From assembly GCA_963611355.1 (NCBI GenBank), contig CAVDRM010000012.1:1-62987 (forward strand): a stretch of 62,987 bases of DNA. The letters run 5' to 3'. The position numbers were made by a program, and so were the translations under genes. Below the pieces are notes generated by a model. That model ran no database searches, had not been told where the DNA came from, and saw only the letters and a program-made list of their open reading frames with translations. The DNA is from CAVDRM01 sp963611355 (GTDB taxonomy: Bacteria; Bacillota; Clostridia; Christensenellales; Aristaeellaceae). Shown piece after piece: positions 17,951-27,160 of this stretch (within the stretch, counting starts at the first letter, position 1; every line of letters begins with the position of its first letter).

Positions 17951-18838
17951 ATGCAGACATCTGTACGCAAGCCGGGCAGGAAGCGCTTTTCCGCCGGCGA
18001 CGCCGTCATATGGATTCTTTTAACGCTGCTGGCGCTGATTACTTTTCTTCCCTTTTACAACGCCGTTGTCATTTCCTTTGAAACCAACCGCGCCTATGCG
18101 CTCAACCCCGTCTCGCTCTATCCGGCGGACTTCACAATGGTCAATTACGAATATCTGGTCGCCAAGGGGCAGATTGCCGTCGGCTACGGCAACACGCTGT
18201 TTGTCACGCTAACGGGGACGGCTTTGAGCATGATGGCGATGGTCATGGCCGCGTATGTGTTTTCCAGAAAAACGTTTCCGGGGAAAAAACCGCTGTTTCT
18301 GCTGATGCTGTTCACCATGTTTTTTTCCGGCGGCATGATTCCGACCTATCTTCAGTTCAAGCAGCTGAAGCTGATAGACTCTTTGTGGAGCGTTATCCTG
18401 TATTCCGGCGTGTCGGTGTATAACATCATCATCCTGAAAAACGGTTTTGAGCAAACGCCGGTCGAGCTGGAGGAGGCGGCGAAGATTGACGGGGCGAATG
18501 ATTTGACCGTGTTCTTCCGCGTCATGCTTCCCCTGCAAAGCGCCCTGCTCGCCACATTCACGCTGTTTACCGCCGTGGGCTACTGGAACGAATGGTTCTG
18601 GTCGATGCTGCTGATAAACTCCGGCAGCAAGCTTACCCTGCAGCCGGTCCTGCGGGCGATTGTGGCGCAGTCCGCCGCCTTTGAGGACGCCTCCGCAGGC
18701 GAAGCGGCCTCGGATTCCTTCTCTCAGGGCATCAAGATGGCGGCCGTCATGATGACCATGCTGCCGATCATGTGCTTCTATCCGTTCCTGCAAAAATATT
18801 TTGTCAAGGGTGTTTTGGTCGGCTCCGTGAAAATGTGA
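17951..18838 (+). CDS. Sugar ABC transporter permease, LplC type (second importer)
   Basis: A 295-residue permease. The ATG at 17951 is used because AGAGGAGG lies 8 bases upstream; an earlier in-frame Met overlaps the preceding gene. EAAKIDGANDLTVFFRVMLP is the ATPase-docking loop and the protein ends in GVLVGSVKM. It pairs with the permease 20 bases upstream. Confidence 0.9.
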   Translation: MQTSVRKPGRKRFSAGDAVIWILLTLLALITFLPFYNAVVISFETNRAYALNPVSLYPADFTMVNYEYLVAKGQIAVGYGNTLFVTLTGTALSMMAMVMAAYVFSRKTFPGKKPLFLLMLFTMFFSGGMIPTYLQFKQLKLIDSLWSVILYSGVSVYNIIILKNGFEQTPVELEEAAKIDGANDLTVFFRVMLPLQSALLATFTLFTAVGYWNEWFWSMLLINSGSKLTLQPVLRAIVAQSAAFEDASAGEAASDSFSQGIKMAAVMMTMLPIMCFYPFLQKYFVKGVLVGSVKM

Positions 18839-18888
18839 TGAAGCGGCGTAAAAACCGTTTAAATCAAAGAAGAAAGGAAGATTTCCCC

Positions 18889-20424
18889 ATGAAAAGACTG
18901 ACTGCTCTGCTCCTTGCCCTGATGCTGCTGCTTTCTGCAGGCGCCGCGCTTGCGGAATACGACCAGCATGTGAACTTCACCATTTGCTCCGCGCACTCCA
19001 ATTCGACGATGGACTACACAAGCGATGCCCTGTACAAATTCTTTGCCGAAAAGTTCAACTACGACTTTGAAGTGTATCCGGTCGCCAAGGACGCGCAGGA
19101 CGAAAAATTCCGCATCTGGATTAACGGCGGCACCATGCCGGATTCCGTGACGTGGCGCAATTTCAAGTATCAGGAATACGTCACCTACGCGGAGCAGGGG
19201 CTGATTGCTTCTCTGCCGGAAGGCTGGGAGGAAAAGTATCCGAACCTGTACTGGATGGTGCAGAAGACGGGCATCTATGAAAAAATGAAGGTTGGCGGTC
19301 TCACCTACGGTATCCCGCACGCCACCTTTGCACGCTTCGGAAACATGGAAACCGTGGTCAACCATCTGTCCGTCTATTACCGCAAGGACTGGGCAAAGCA
19401 GCTCGGCATGGAAATCGGCGATAAAATCACCCTGGATGAGCTGGAAAAGTACATCCGCGGCTGCATCGACAATGATTTTGCCGGAAACGGCAATACCTTG
19501 GGCATGAGCTCCTCGCCCGACAACATGGCCACCTTCTGGATGCTGTTTGCGGACGTGAAGTTCGACACCTTCACCAAGGGCGAAAACGGCTACTTCTGGT
19601 CCTTCAGCGACCCCAGCGTTCTGAGCGCGCTGAAGCTGGCCAACACATGGTATCAGAAAGGGCTGCTGGACCCGGATTTCTACCTGCAGCAGTCCGCGGA
19701 TTCCATCAACAATTTCACCAGCGGCCTGTCCGCCAGCATGTTTTATAACTGCGCGATTTCCAGCTACGCGACCAACAAGGCGACCTTCGAGCAGTCCACG
19801 GGCCTGGACAGCAATGAATGTGTCGGCATCACCACCATCGCGACCAATGAAGGCCAGCCCCGCGCCGTCGAAACCAACAACTGGTGGTCCGTCACCATGT
19901 TCAATCCCGATATTGACGCCGAGGTGCTGGATCGCCTGCTGGCCATGATGGATTATACCTGCACGGAGGAAGGCCAGCTGACCGTGCTGCTGGGCATTCC
20001 CGAAGTGAACTGGACTTTGGATGCGGATGGCAGCGCCGTGATTCTGACCTCCAAGAAAGAGGACGGCACCTATCCCGCCACGGCCGATTTGTTCAACAGC
20101 TATCACATCTATCGCACCGAGGGCATCCTGGCTGACGACTATTCCTTCATCAACCCCGCCAACGACCCGAAGGTCGTGGAAGAAGTCAAAGCCATGTACG
20201 CCGTTCGTCAGACCGGCAACATCATTCCGCTGGACTATGACTATGAATTCTTCTCCGGCGAAAGCAAGGCCAATTATTCGCTCAAGATGGAGGACGACGT
20301 CGCCCGCCTGATTATCACGGCTCCCGACCAGCTTGAGACCGCCTGGAACAACTACATTGAGGAAAACAAGGGCATCTGGCAGCCTGTAATCGATGACCTT
20401 GACGCGGCGTATTTTGCAGATTAA
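18889..20424 (+). CDS. Extracellular solute-binding protein (second importer)
   Basis: A 511-residue binding protein. The signal peptide is cut after residue 22 (AALA), with no lipobox Cys. The start at 18889 has AGAAAGGAAG upstream; an earlier in-frame ATG lies inside the permease gene and is rejected. It should deliver an oligosaccharide to the permeases at 17004 and 17951. The GH2 beta-mannosidase encoded downstream suggests a beta-mannoside, such as mannan fragments or N-glycan cores, but the ligand is inferred only from that neighbour. Confidence 0.85.
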   Translation: MKRLTALLLALMLLLSAGAALAEYDQHVNFTICSAHSNSTMDYTSDALYKFFAEKFNYDFEVYPVAKDAQDEKFRIWINGGTMPDSVTWRNFKYQEYVTYAEQGLIASLPEGWEEKYPNLYWMVQKTGIYEKMKVGGLTYGIPHATFARFGNMETVVNHLSVYYRKDWAKQLGMEIGDKITLDELEKYIRGCIDNDFAGNGNTLGMSSSPDNMATFWMLFADVKFDTFTKGENGYFWSFSDPSVLSALKLANTWYQKGLLDPDFYLQQSADSINNFTSGLSASMFYNCAISSYATNKATFEQSTGLDSNECVGITTIATNEGQPRAVETNNWWSVTMFNPDIDAEVLDRLLAMMDYTCTEEGQLTVLLGIPEVNWTLDADGSAVILTSKKEDGTYPATADLFNSYHIYRTEGILADDYSFINPANDPKVVEEVKAMYAVRQTGNIIPLDYDYEFFSGESKANYSLKMEDDVARLIITAPDQLETAWNNYIEENKGIWQPVIDDLDAAYFAD

Positions 20425-20447
20425 TATATCAGCAGGCAGTTTCCTCT

Positions 20448-20481
20448 GCGTCATGCTTCGGAGCGATTCGAAGCATGACGC
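20448..20481 (+). other. Strong intercistronic hairpin
   Basis: GCGTCATGCTTCG (20448-20460) and CGAAGCATGACGC (20469-20481) are perfect 13-bp inverted repeats with an 8-base loop, between the binding-protein and response-regulator genes. The downstream sequence is TCTTGCGCGTTTT, a poor U-tract, so it is more likely an RNA-stabilising or partial-termination element than a full terminator. Confidence 0.6.
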
Positions 20482-20510
20482 TCTTGCGCGTTTTACGGGA
20501 GGCGGGGCGT

Positions 20511-21239
20511 ATGTATCGCGTGGTGCTTATCGATGATGACCGATGGGCGCTCAAGGACATTCGGAAAACCTTCGATTTTGAGCGTTTCGGCTTTCTGGTC
20601 GAGGGCGAATATGCAAGCGCGGAGGCGGCGTTTGACGCTGTCCTGGCGTCTCCGCCCGATTTGATTATCTCCGATATCCGCATGGAAAAGGCCAGCGGGC
20701 TGGACATGGTTAAGTGGCTGCGGGATAAGCAGATTCGCTCTCTGGTGATCATTGTCAGCGGCTACGACCGTTTTGATTACGCGCAGGAGGCGCTTCGGCA
20801 GGGCGTTTTTGATTATCTGCTCAAGCCTTTGGATGATGCACAGGTGCACAGGCTCATGGAGCGCATTGCCGAAAAGCTGGAGAAAGAAAAAGCACCTTCT
20901 TATTCCAACGATGCCTTTGGCCAGGCAGTGCAGTATGTGGATGAGCATTACAACATCTCTCTTCCGCTGGAAAAGGTCGCGGAACAGTTCTACATGAACA
21001 AAAACTATCTCTCCGAGCTGTTTTCCAAACGAATGAACATGACCTTTACACAATATAAAAGCAAGGTGCGCGTAGGCCATGCCAAGCAGCTGTTGAGCCA
21101 CAGTACCATGAGCATCACGGAGATTGCCTATGCCGTCGGCTTTAACAGCAGCAGCCGCTTTTCCAAGGTGTTCTGTCAGGTGACGGGCATGTCCCCCCAA
21201 TGCTACCGGCAGACACAGGAAAAAGACAATAAAGGGTGA
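20511..21239 (+). CDS. AraC-type response regulator (YesN-like)
   Basis: A 242-residue protein with a receiver domain (D9, D10, phospho-acceptor D55 in ISDIRME, switch S in IIVSGYD, K in LKP), then an AraC double helix-turn-helix at about 140-238 ending GMSPQCYR. It is shorter than many YesN proteins because the linker is brief. The ATG follows GGGAGGCGGGG. It is the expected partner of the kinase at 15250 and probably activates this importer and the mannosidase gene 30 bases downstream. Confidence 0.88.
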   Translation: MYRVVLIDDDRWALKDIRKTFDFERFGFLVEGEYASAEAAFDAVLASPPDLIISDIRMEKASGLDMVKWLRDKQIRSLVIIVSGYDRFDYAQEALRQGVFDYLLKPLDDAQVHRLMERIAEKLEKEKAPSYSNDAFGQAVQYVDEHYNISLPLEKVAEQFYMNKNYLSELFSKRMNMTFTQYKSKVRVGHAKQLLSHSTMSITEIAYAVGFNSSSRFSKVFCQVTGMSPQCYRQTQEKDNKG

Positions 21240-21269
21240 CAATACAGTCATTCAAAGGAGGAAGAGCGA

Positions 21270-23708
21270 ATGGTTCGGAAAATTTCCCTAAGCGGCGCAT
21301 GGCGTATGCGTCCGGCAGATGAAGCGCAGTGGCTGCCCGCATCCGTGCCCGGCTCTGTTTATGCAGACCTTATGGATGCCGGACGGATGGAAGACCCCTT
21401 TTGGCGTGATAATGAATACGCGGCGTTTGCGCTGATGGAAAAAGACTATATCTATCAGCGGGAATTTTTGCTGTCGCCGGAAGATTTGAATGCGGACGCC
21501 CTGCTTTTGACCTGCGAGGGGCTGGATACGCTGGCCACAGTGACGGTCAACGGTAGGGAAGCGCTGAAGGCCGATAATATGCATAGGACTTGGATTCAAA
21601 ATGTTCGTCCGCTCGTGCATGCGGGAGAAAATCAAATCGAGATTTTGTTTTCCTCCCCGAACCGCTTTGAAAAGGCCGCCTATGCGCAGTCCCGCGTGGA
21701 CGGCTCGACCGACTGCACAACGGGCTTTCCCTTTCTGCGCAAGGCACATTGTATGTCCGGCTGGGACTGGGGCCCTCGCCTGCCCGACGCGGGCATCTGG
21801 CGCGATATTTCCATTCAGCGCGTCCGGCTTGGGCGGCTTGTCAGCGTGCGCGTGCATCAGGAGCATGCGGACGGCAGGGTCACGCTCTCCTTTTTTCCGG
21901 AAATTGCGCGGTATGCCGCGGGAAAGATGCATCTAAGCTATACGGTCGTCACGCCGGACGGGGAAACGCAGCGCACGGCGGGAGACAGCCTCAGCCTTGA
22001 GCATCCCCTGCTCTGGTGGCCGAACGGCTATGGAAAGCAGCCACTGTATATCGTGCGGGCGGAGCTTTCGGACGACGATGGACATATTCTGGATGTCTGG
22101 GAGCGCAGAATAGGCCTCCGCACTTTGACCATGCGCCGCGAAAAGGATGCGTGGGGAGAATCATTTGAGACCTGCGTCAACGGCGTATCCGTCTTTGCGA
22201 TGGGCGCGGACTACATTCCGGAGGACAACATCCTGCGCCGCGTAACGCCGGAACGCACGCGCAGGCTGCTCGGCGATGCGGCCATGGCGCACCATAATGT
22301 CATCCGCGTCTGGGGCGGCGGCTATTATCCGGACGATTGGTTTTATGATATTTGCGACGAGCTGGGGCTGGTCGTCTGGCAGGACTTTATGTTCGCCTGC
22401 GCCATGTATGAGCTGACGCCCGCGTTTGAGGCGAACATCCGCGCCGAATTTGCGGATAATATCCGGCGACTGCGGCATCATGCGTCCCTGGGGCTTTTCT
22501 GCGGCAACAATGAGATGGAGCAGGGCGTTGCGGAAAAATGGTATGACCCGACCCCAAGCCAGGTGGCGGATTATATCAAAATGTATGAATACATCCTGCC
22601 GCAGATGACGGGCGAGCTGGCGCCCGATACCTTCTATTGGCCGGCGTCCCCCTCTTCGGGCGGCAGCTTTGACGAGCCGAGCGCCGAAAACCGCGGCGAT
22701 GTCCATTATTGGGCGGTCTGGCACGCGGGCAAGCCTTTTACGGCGTACAGAGAACATTTTTTTCGGTATGTTTCGGAATTCGGCTTCCAGTCCTTCCCCT
22801 GCCTGAAAACAGTGGAGAGCTTTACCCTGCCGGAGGACAGAAATGTATTTTCCCGCATCATGGAAAAGCACCAGCGCAATCAGTCCGCCAACGGGAAAAT
22901 TCTGCAGTATCTGGCGGACACCTTCCTTTATCCGAAAGACTTTGATACATTGCTGTACGCCTCCCAGCTTTTGCAGGCGGAAGCCATCCGCTGCGGCGTG
23001 GAGCATTGGCGGCACAACCGTGGCCGCTGCATGGGCGCGGTGTATTGGCAGCTCAACGACTGCTGGCCTGTGGCGAGCTGGTCTTCCGTTGATTATTTTG
23101 GCCGCTGGAAGGCGCTGCATTATGCCTCCAAGCGCTTCTTTGCGCCCGTGCTGCTTTCCTGCGAGGAGGAGGGGACGCTGACCCAGCGCACCAATATCAA
23201 TGCCGAAATGCCCGAAAGCGCCGTGCGCATGAGCATCAGGCTGAATGTATCCAACGAGACGATGCAAGATGTTCATGCCGCTGCGCGGTGGGCGCTGCGC
23301 AATGCCAAGGGCGAGATACTCTGCCAGGGCGAAGAAACAGCGGACGTCCCCGCTTTGAGCGCAAAATGGCTTGAGCGGCATGACTTCCCCGATGCCGACC
23401 TGTATGGGCATTATGTCTCTTATGCGCTCTATACAGACGGCAGGAAGATTTCGGATGGCTCTGTCCTCTTCTGTGCGCCAAAGCATTTCCGCTTTGCTGA
23501 CCCCGCTCTTTCCGTGCGGTTGGAGGGAGAGGATACGCTTGTCGTTTCCGCAAAGGCATACGCCCGACAGACGGAAATCATCTGTGATGACGGCGACGTC
23601 CTCTTTGACGACAACTACTTTGACCTCCATGCGGATGAAAAACACATCAAAATTCTGCGCGGACACGGGACAAAATTCAGGGTGCGAAGCGTGTTTGATA
23701 TTCGGTGA
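21270..23708 (+). CDS. GH2 family beta-mannosidase
   Basis: An 812-residue cytoplasmic enzyme with no signal peptide. An N-terminal sugar-binding jelly roll (about 1-180) and an immunoglobulin-like domain precede the TIM barrel. Acid/base E415 sits in CGNNEMEQG and nucleophile E503 in VSEFGFQSFP, both as in GH2 beta-mannosidases. It should release terminal beta-mannose from imported oligosaccharides. GGAGGAAGAG precedes the ATG, 30 bases after the response regulator stop, so it ends a kinase-importer-regulator-hydrolase locus. Some relatives cleave other beta-linked sugars such as glucosamine, so exact specificity is not certain. Confidence 0.88.
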   Translation: MVRKISLSGAWRMRPADEAQWLPASVPGSVYADLMDAGRMEDPFWRDNEYAAFALMEKDYIYQREFLLSPEDLNADALLLTCEGLDTLATVTVNGREALKADNMHRTWIQNVRPLVHAGENQIEILFSSPNRFEKAAYAQSRVDGSTDCTTGFPFLRKAHCMSGWDWGPRLPDAGIWRDISIQRVRLGRLVSVRVHQEHADGRVTLSFFPEIARYAAGKMHLSYTVVTPDGETQRTAGDSLSLEHPLLWWPNGYGKQPLYIVRAELSDDDGHILDVWERRIGLRTLTMRREKDAWGESFETCVNGVSVFAMGADYIPEDNILRRVTPERTRRLLGDAAMAHHNVIRVWGGGYYPDDWFYDICDELGLVVWQDFMFACAMYELTPAFEANIRAEFADNIRRLRHHASLGLFCGNNEMEQGVAEKWYDPTPSQVADYIKMYEYILPQMTGELAPDTFYWPASPSSGGSFDEPSAENRGDVHYWAVWHAGKPFTAYREHFFRYVSEFGFQSFPCLKTVESFTLPEDRNVFSRIMEKHQRNQSANGKILQYLADTFLYPKDFDTLLYASQLLQAEAIRCGVEHWRHNRGRCMGAVYWQLNDCWPVASWSSVDYFGRWKALHYASKRFFAPVLLSCEEEGTLTQRTNINAEMPESAVRMSIRLNVSNETMQDVHAAARWALRNAKGEILCQGEETADVPALSAKWLERHDFPDADLYGHYVSYALYTDGRKISDGSVLFCAPKHFRFADPALSVRLEGEDTLVVSAKAYARQTEIICDDGDVLFDDNYFDLHADEKHIKILRGHGTKFRVRSVFDIR

Positions 23709-23775
23709 CTAAAGAGAATATCCTGCTTTTCCCATCGAAAACACAGCCGCTTGGGAGAAATTTTATCTGTGTTGA

Positions 23776-23832
23776 CGATAAAAAGGACCCGCCCCGTAAG
23801 CTGCAAAAAGTTCGCGGCTTACGGGGCAGGTC
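23776..23832. terminator. Terminator between convergent genes
   Basis: GACCCGCCCCGTAAGC (23786-23801) pairs with GCTTACGGGGCAGGTC (23817-23832) with one mismatch. Leftward it is followed by TTTTTATC, giving a U-tract for the RCC1 transcript. It probably also stops transcription from the mannosidase side. Confidence 0.75.
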
Positions 23833-23956
23833 AATCAGTCATTGCTTTACAGGCATGATGACCGTACGCCTTCCGGCTTTTGCGGGCAGAAATCATTCGC
23901 TGCGGCGCGGAGCATCGGCAGCTGAAAAGCGCCGTATGATGCCTCCGGGCGCATCT

Positions 23957-25141
23957 TTACACGCCGCCCGCGCCGTCTTCCACAATCAAATCCATCCCGT
24001 TTTCAAAGATAGACGCAATCTCGTACTCCTTCGTGGCGAGACCGAGCTGGCCGAACTTGTTGATGCCTGCGGTCATGAGGCGGCCGTCCCGGAGCATGGC
24101 GGTCATGCACAGGCTGCCGCCCTGCACCATGACGACATCGCTGTCCCAAATCTTGCTGACGGTCACGCCCTTGCCGCTGGCCGTGCGGAAGCCCAAGCCA
24201 AGCTGACCGTAGGTATTGTTGCCCCAGCCCCACAGCGAGCCGTCCGACAGGATGACATAGGTCTGCGAACTGTAGGAGGCGAGATACACGACAGGCAGCG
24301 GCAGATCAACGGCGGTCGGGCTCAAAATATCCTTTCCGTTTGAATCAAATCCGCATTGATTTTCGGCGTTGATGCCCCACATATACAGGACGCCGTTTGC
24401 ATCGACGCAGGAGATGTACGAGCCGCCTGCGTCAATCATTTGAATGGCCAGCCCGCCCGTGTCGATTGGAACGGGTGTTTTGTATAATTTGACATTTTCG
24501 GCGGAAAGCTCGTGGTTGGTATTGTCTCCCCAGCCCCACAGCACGCCGTTTTCATCCAGCGCGATGGAGAATTTTCCGCCTGCCGCGATGGCCGTGATGC
24601 GCGGAAGCTCCAGCTTGACAGGCTCATACACGGCAGCCGTCTTGCCGTTTCCGACCTGACCGGCATTGTTGCGCCCCCAAGCGTAGACCTCTCCGGCCTC
24701 ATTTAAGGCCAACGTATGGCCAAAGCCGGGCGCAATGACGGTGACGGTCTTGTCGTCCAGCGCAATTTTGACATGCGTGGAGCAGTAGCCTTTTTTACAG
24801 GTCATGGCACCGTTCAGGTTGTTGCCGACGCCGTAGATATCGCCGTTGTTCATCAGAAAATAGGAGTAGTCGCATCCGGCGTAGATGCCCTTGATTTCCG
24901 TTACATCAATGTCCGCATTCTTCGTTTTGAATACGGCGGGATTTTTGCTCTGCTTGTTCGAGCCCTTTCCGAGCTGACCGTACTGGTTATCGCCCCAGAC
25001 GCGGAGAACGCCCTGATTGTCCCGCGCATAGACAAAGCTGCCGCCGACTGCCAGCAGCGGCTCATATCCCGCTAAGGCCGATGCGGAAGACAAAAGCAAA
25101 AGCACGACCGCCAGCACGGCGGCAAGCCTCTTTTTCAACAT
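23957..25141 (-). CDS. Secreted RCC1-repeat beta-propeller protein
   Basis: A 394-residue protein with a signal peptide (residues 1-24, ending SALA) followed by about seven RCC1 repeats, recognisable from recurring VWGDNQYGQLG, AWGRNNAGQVG and GWGNNTYGQLG segments. These form a seven-bladed propeller, usually a protein interaction surface. No anchor or enzyme domain is visible. GGAGGACTGAAG precedes the ATG, which lies 15 bases after the CotH stop, so the two exported proteins are co-transcribed. Confidence 0.82.
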   Translation of the reverse strand: MLKKRLAAVLAVVLLLLSSASALAGYEPLLAVGGSFVYARDNQGVLRVWGDNQYGQLGKGSNKQSKNPAVFKTKNADIDVTEIKGIYAGCDYSYFLMNNGDIYGVGNNLNGAMTCKKGYCSTHVKIALDDKTVTVIAPGFGHTLALNEAGEVYAWGRNNAGQVGNGKTAAVYEPVKLELPRITAIAAGGKFSIALDENGVLWGWGDNTNHELSAENVKLYKTPVPIDTGGLAIQMIDAGGSYISCVDANGVLYMWGINAENQCGFDSNGKDILSPTAVDLPLPVVYLASYSSQTYVILSDGSLWGWGNNTYGQLGLGFRTASGKGVTVSKIWDSDVVMVQGGSLCMTAMLRDGRLMTAGINKFGQLGLATKEYEIASIFENGMDLIVEDGAGGV

Positions 25142-25156
25142 TCTTCAGTCCTCCTT

Positions 25157-27118
25157 TTAGTCCTGCTTTGCCAAAAACGATCCGAAATAATATTCCTTCT
25201 GCTCCTTGGTCAGCTTATATTGATTCACCAGATAAGTGACCACGGCTTTGGGGCGGGTGCGGGCGATTTTGCGGAAGGCGTTGACCTCGTATTTCCATGT
25301 ACCTAAGGAGGAAGGGCTGCACTTCGGCCAACGGGCGATTTGCTCCTCCATGAGCGGTTCTAATGTCGCCACCCATTGGTCGATTTGTGCGGAGAGGTCG
25401 GCATAAATAAATTTTTCGCTCAAAATTTTTCCGCAGATGGTCAGGAATTTGTCCTTCATTTGGTCGTTCTTCATCAGAGCGGCGAACGGCTCATGATAGA
25501 AGAGGGCATTGGACGCGGTGAGGGATTTCAGAAAATAGTTGAGCGGGGTGCGCTTGGTGTTCTGCATGGCGGCATCCAAATCATAGAGGACGGCCTTCCA
25601 CTTGCCGCCGGGAAACTTGTACATCCGCTGGTTGCCGATATCGCCGTTGCCTGAGATGATTTCAAAGGCGACCATGGTAAAATAGCTGTCCACATCGAAC
25701 CGCTCCAAGACGTAATTCAGGTTGTCCTCGTCCTTGAGGCTGTTCTTTTTCATGAATTTGATGAGCGCGTTCCACTCGTCAATCGTCCCCTGCGAAACCT
25801 CGCCGCGTCCTTTGATGATGGTCACGCCGTCGATGGTTTTTTCGTCCGTGATACCTTCAAAGGCGGCCAGGGAATGCTTGTTGATGCGTTCGCGCAGGTT
25901 ATATTGCCCCCAGTATGCACCGTTCAGGTACACCACGCAGGTGACGGATTCCTGATAGAAGATATCCATGCCGCCCGCCAGCTTCACCATCATGGCATCC
26001 TTGAAGCGGGTCTTGAAGCTCTCCGTACCGCCTGCCCGCAGGGTGAGCGCCTTGTAGCCTTCATAGCCCTCGCGGTTTTCAAACGGGTTAAAATAAAACA
26101 TTTTATCGCCCAGCGCGGAGCGGGCAAAGAGGGAGATGGCCTTCTGACCGTACTTGCGGGAGGTCGCGCCGGTCACGCGGAAAGTCGCCATCTGATTGAT
26201 TTCCTGCATATTGTCCGCGTTGTAGTATTCGACGTTGATGGGGTATTCCCAGTCTTTATAGTAGTTTGCCGTCTTGCCGCTTCCGGAAACCAGAAGGCCG
26301 GTCTTGTTGTCAAAAAGATATTTTTCGTCCGTTGTCAGGGAAACGACCGGCACGGCGCGGCTGATGCCCACAAAATAAGTCTGCGTCTTCGTTTCGGAGG
26401 GCAGCTTGCCCGCGATGAATGCGCGCGCACGGACGATGTTCACACCGCTTTTTAGCTGAAGCCCGCCCGACCAGATGGGGGACTGCTCTGTGGGCGTTTC
26501 TCCGTCCAAGGTGTAACGGATGACAGCGCCCGTTTCGGAGGAGGCGGTCAGCGAAAAGGCCGAATCAAAGAAGCCGCCCGTTTCGGAAAAGATGACCGCC
26601 CGCGTCCGCTCGTCATAGCCGACCGAGGGATTTTTTTCGCCGCGGGTCGGCGTTTCAAAAAACTGCAGCGTTTCGCCGTCCGCAACACGGCCGAAGGAAA
26701 TATCGCCCCACTGCTCGTCCAGCGTCATCTCATCGAGTTTTTGACCGTTCGCATCGTAAAGCGCAATTGTGCCGCCTTTTTTGGAAACGTCAATGGGCGC
26801 AAAAAAGGCGGTCTTCGTGTCCTCGACCGTGTCGTTGCCCGTGAAACGGACAACGGCATAAGCGCCGGCCTTCAGCGTTTGCGCAGTGGAAAAAGTGTAG
26901 GTCTGCGTTTGGTCTTTCCGCGTATAGCACAGCGTCATGCCGTTTAAGGTCTGCGCCGTATCACCGCTGTTGTGCAGCTCCAGCCATTCATACGCCTCGC
27001 CGTTTTCAAATGTCGCCGTCGAAAGCATGACCTCGTTGATGCGTACCTCGGCACACGCCCCAATCATGACGAACAATGCGATGAATAACGCCGCTGCAAA
27101 TAGCCATTTTTTCTGCAT
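25157..27118 (-). CDS. Exported CotH-family kinase-like protein with lamin-tail domain
   Basis: A 653-residue protein. The N-terminal signal ends near GACAEV; the Cys could be a lipobox (IGAC) or simply precede an AxA-like cut. Residues about 24-150 form a lamin-tail domain (RINEVML, YEWLELHNSG), about 180-250 a chitobiase-like module (YTLDGETPT), and about 260-640 a CotH domain with YLNGAYWGQYNLRERINKHS and YDLDAAMQ. CotH proteins are atypical kinases that phosphorylate exported proteins, first known from spore coats. Encoded between a lipase and a propeller protein, its target may be one of them; that is inference. Confidence 0.82.
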   Translation of the reverse strand: MQKKWLFAAALFIALFVMIGACAEVRINEVMLSTATFENGEAYEWLELHNSGDTAQTLNGMTLCYTRKDQTQTYTFSTAQTLKAGAYAVVRFTGNDTVEDTKTAFFAPIDVSKKGGTIALYDANGQKLDEMTLDEQWGDISFGRVADGETLQFFETPTRGEKNPSVGYDERTRAVIFSETGGFFDSAFSLTASSETGAVIRYTLDGETPTEQSPIWSGGLQLKSGVNIVRARAFIAGKLPSETKTQTYFVGISRAVPVVSLTTDEKYLFDNKTGLLVSGSGKTANYYKDWEYPINVEYYNADNMQEINQMATFRVTGATSRKYGQKAISLFARSALGDKMFYFNPFENREGYEGYKALTLRAGGTESFKTRFKDAMMVKLAGGMDIFYQESVTCVVYLNGAYWGQYNLRERINKHSLAAFEGITDEKTIDGVTIIKGRGEVSQGTIDEWNALIKFMKKNSLKDEDNLNYVLERFDVDSYFTMVAFEIISGNGDIGNQRMYKFPGGKWKAVLYDLDAAMQNTKRTPLNYFLKSLTASNALFYHEPFAALMKNDQMKDKFLTICGKILSEKFIYADLSAQIDQWVATLEPLMEEQIARWPKCSPSSLGTWKYEVNAFRKIARTRPKAVVTYLVNQYKLTKEQKEYYFGSFLAKQD

Positions 27119-27160
27119 ACTCTGCTCCTTCCCATGTGGTGTGTGATGCGCGACTGTCCG

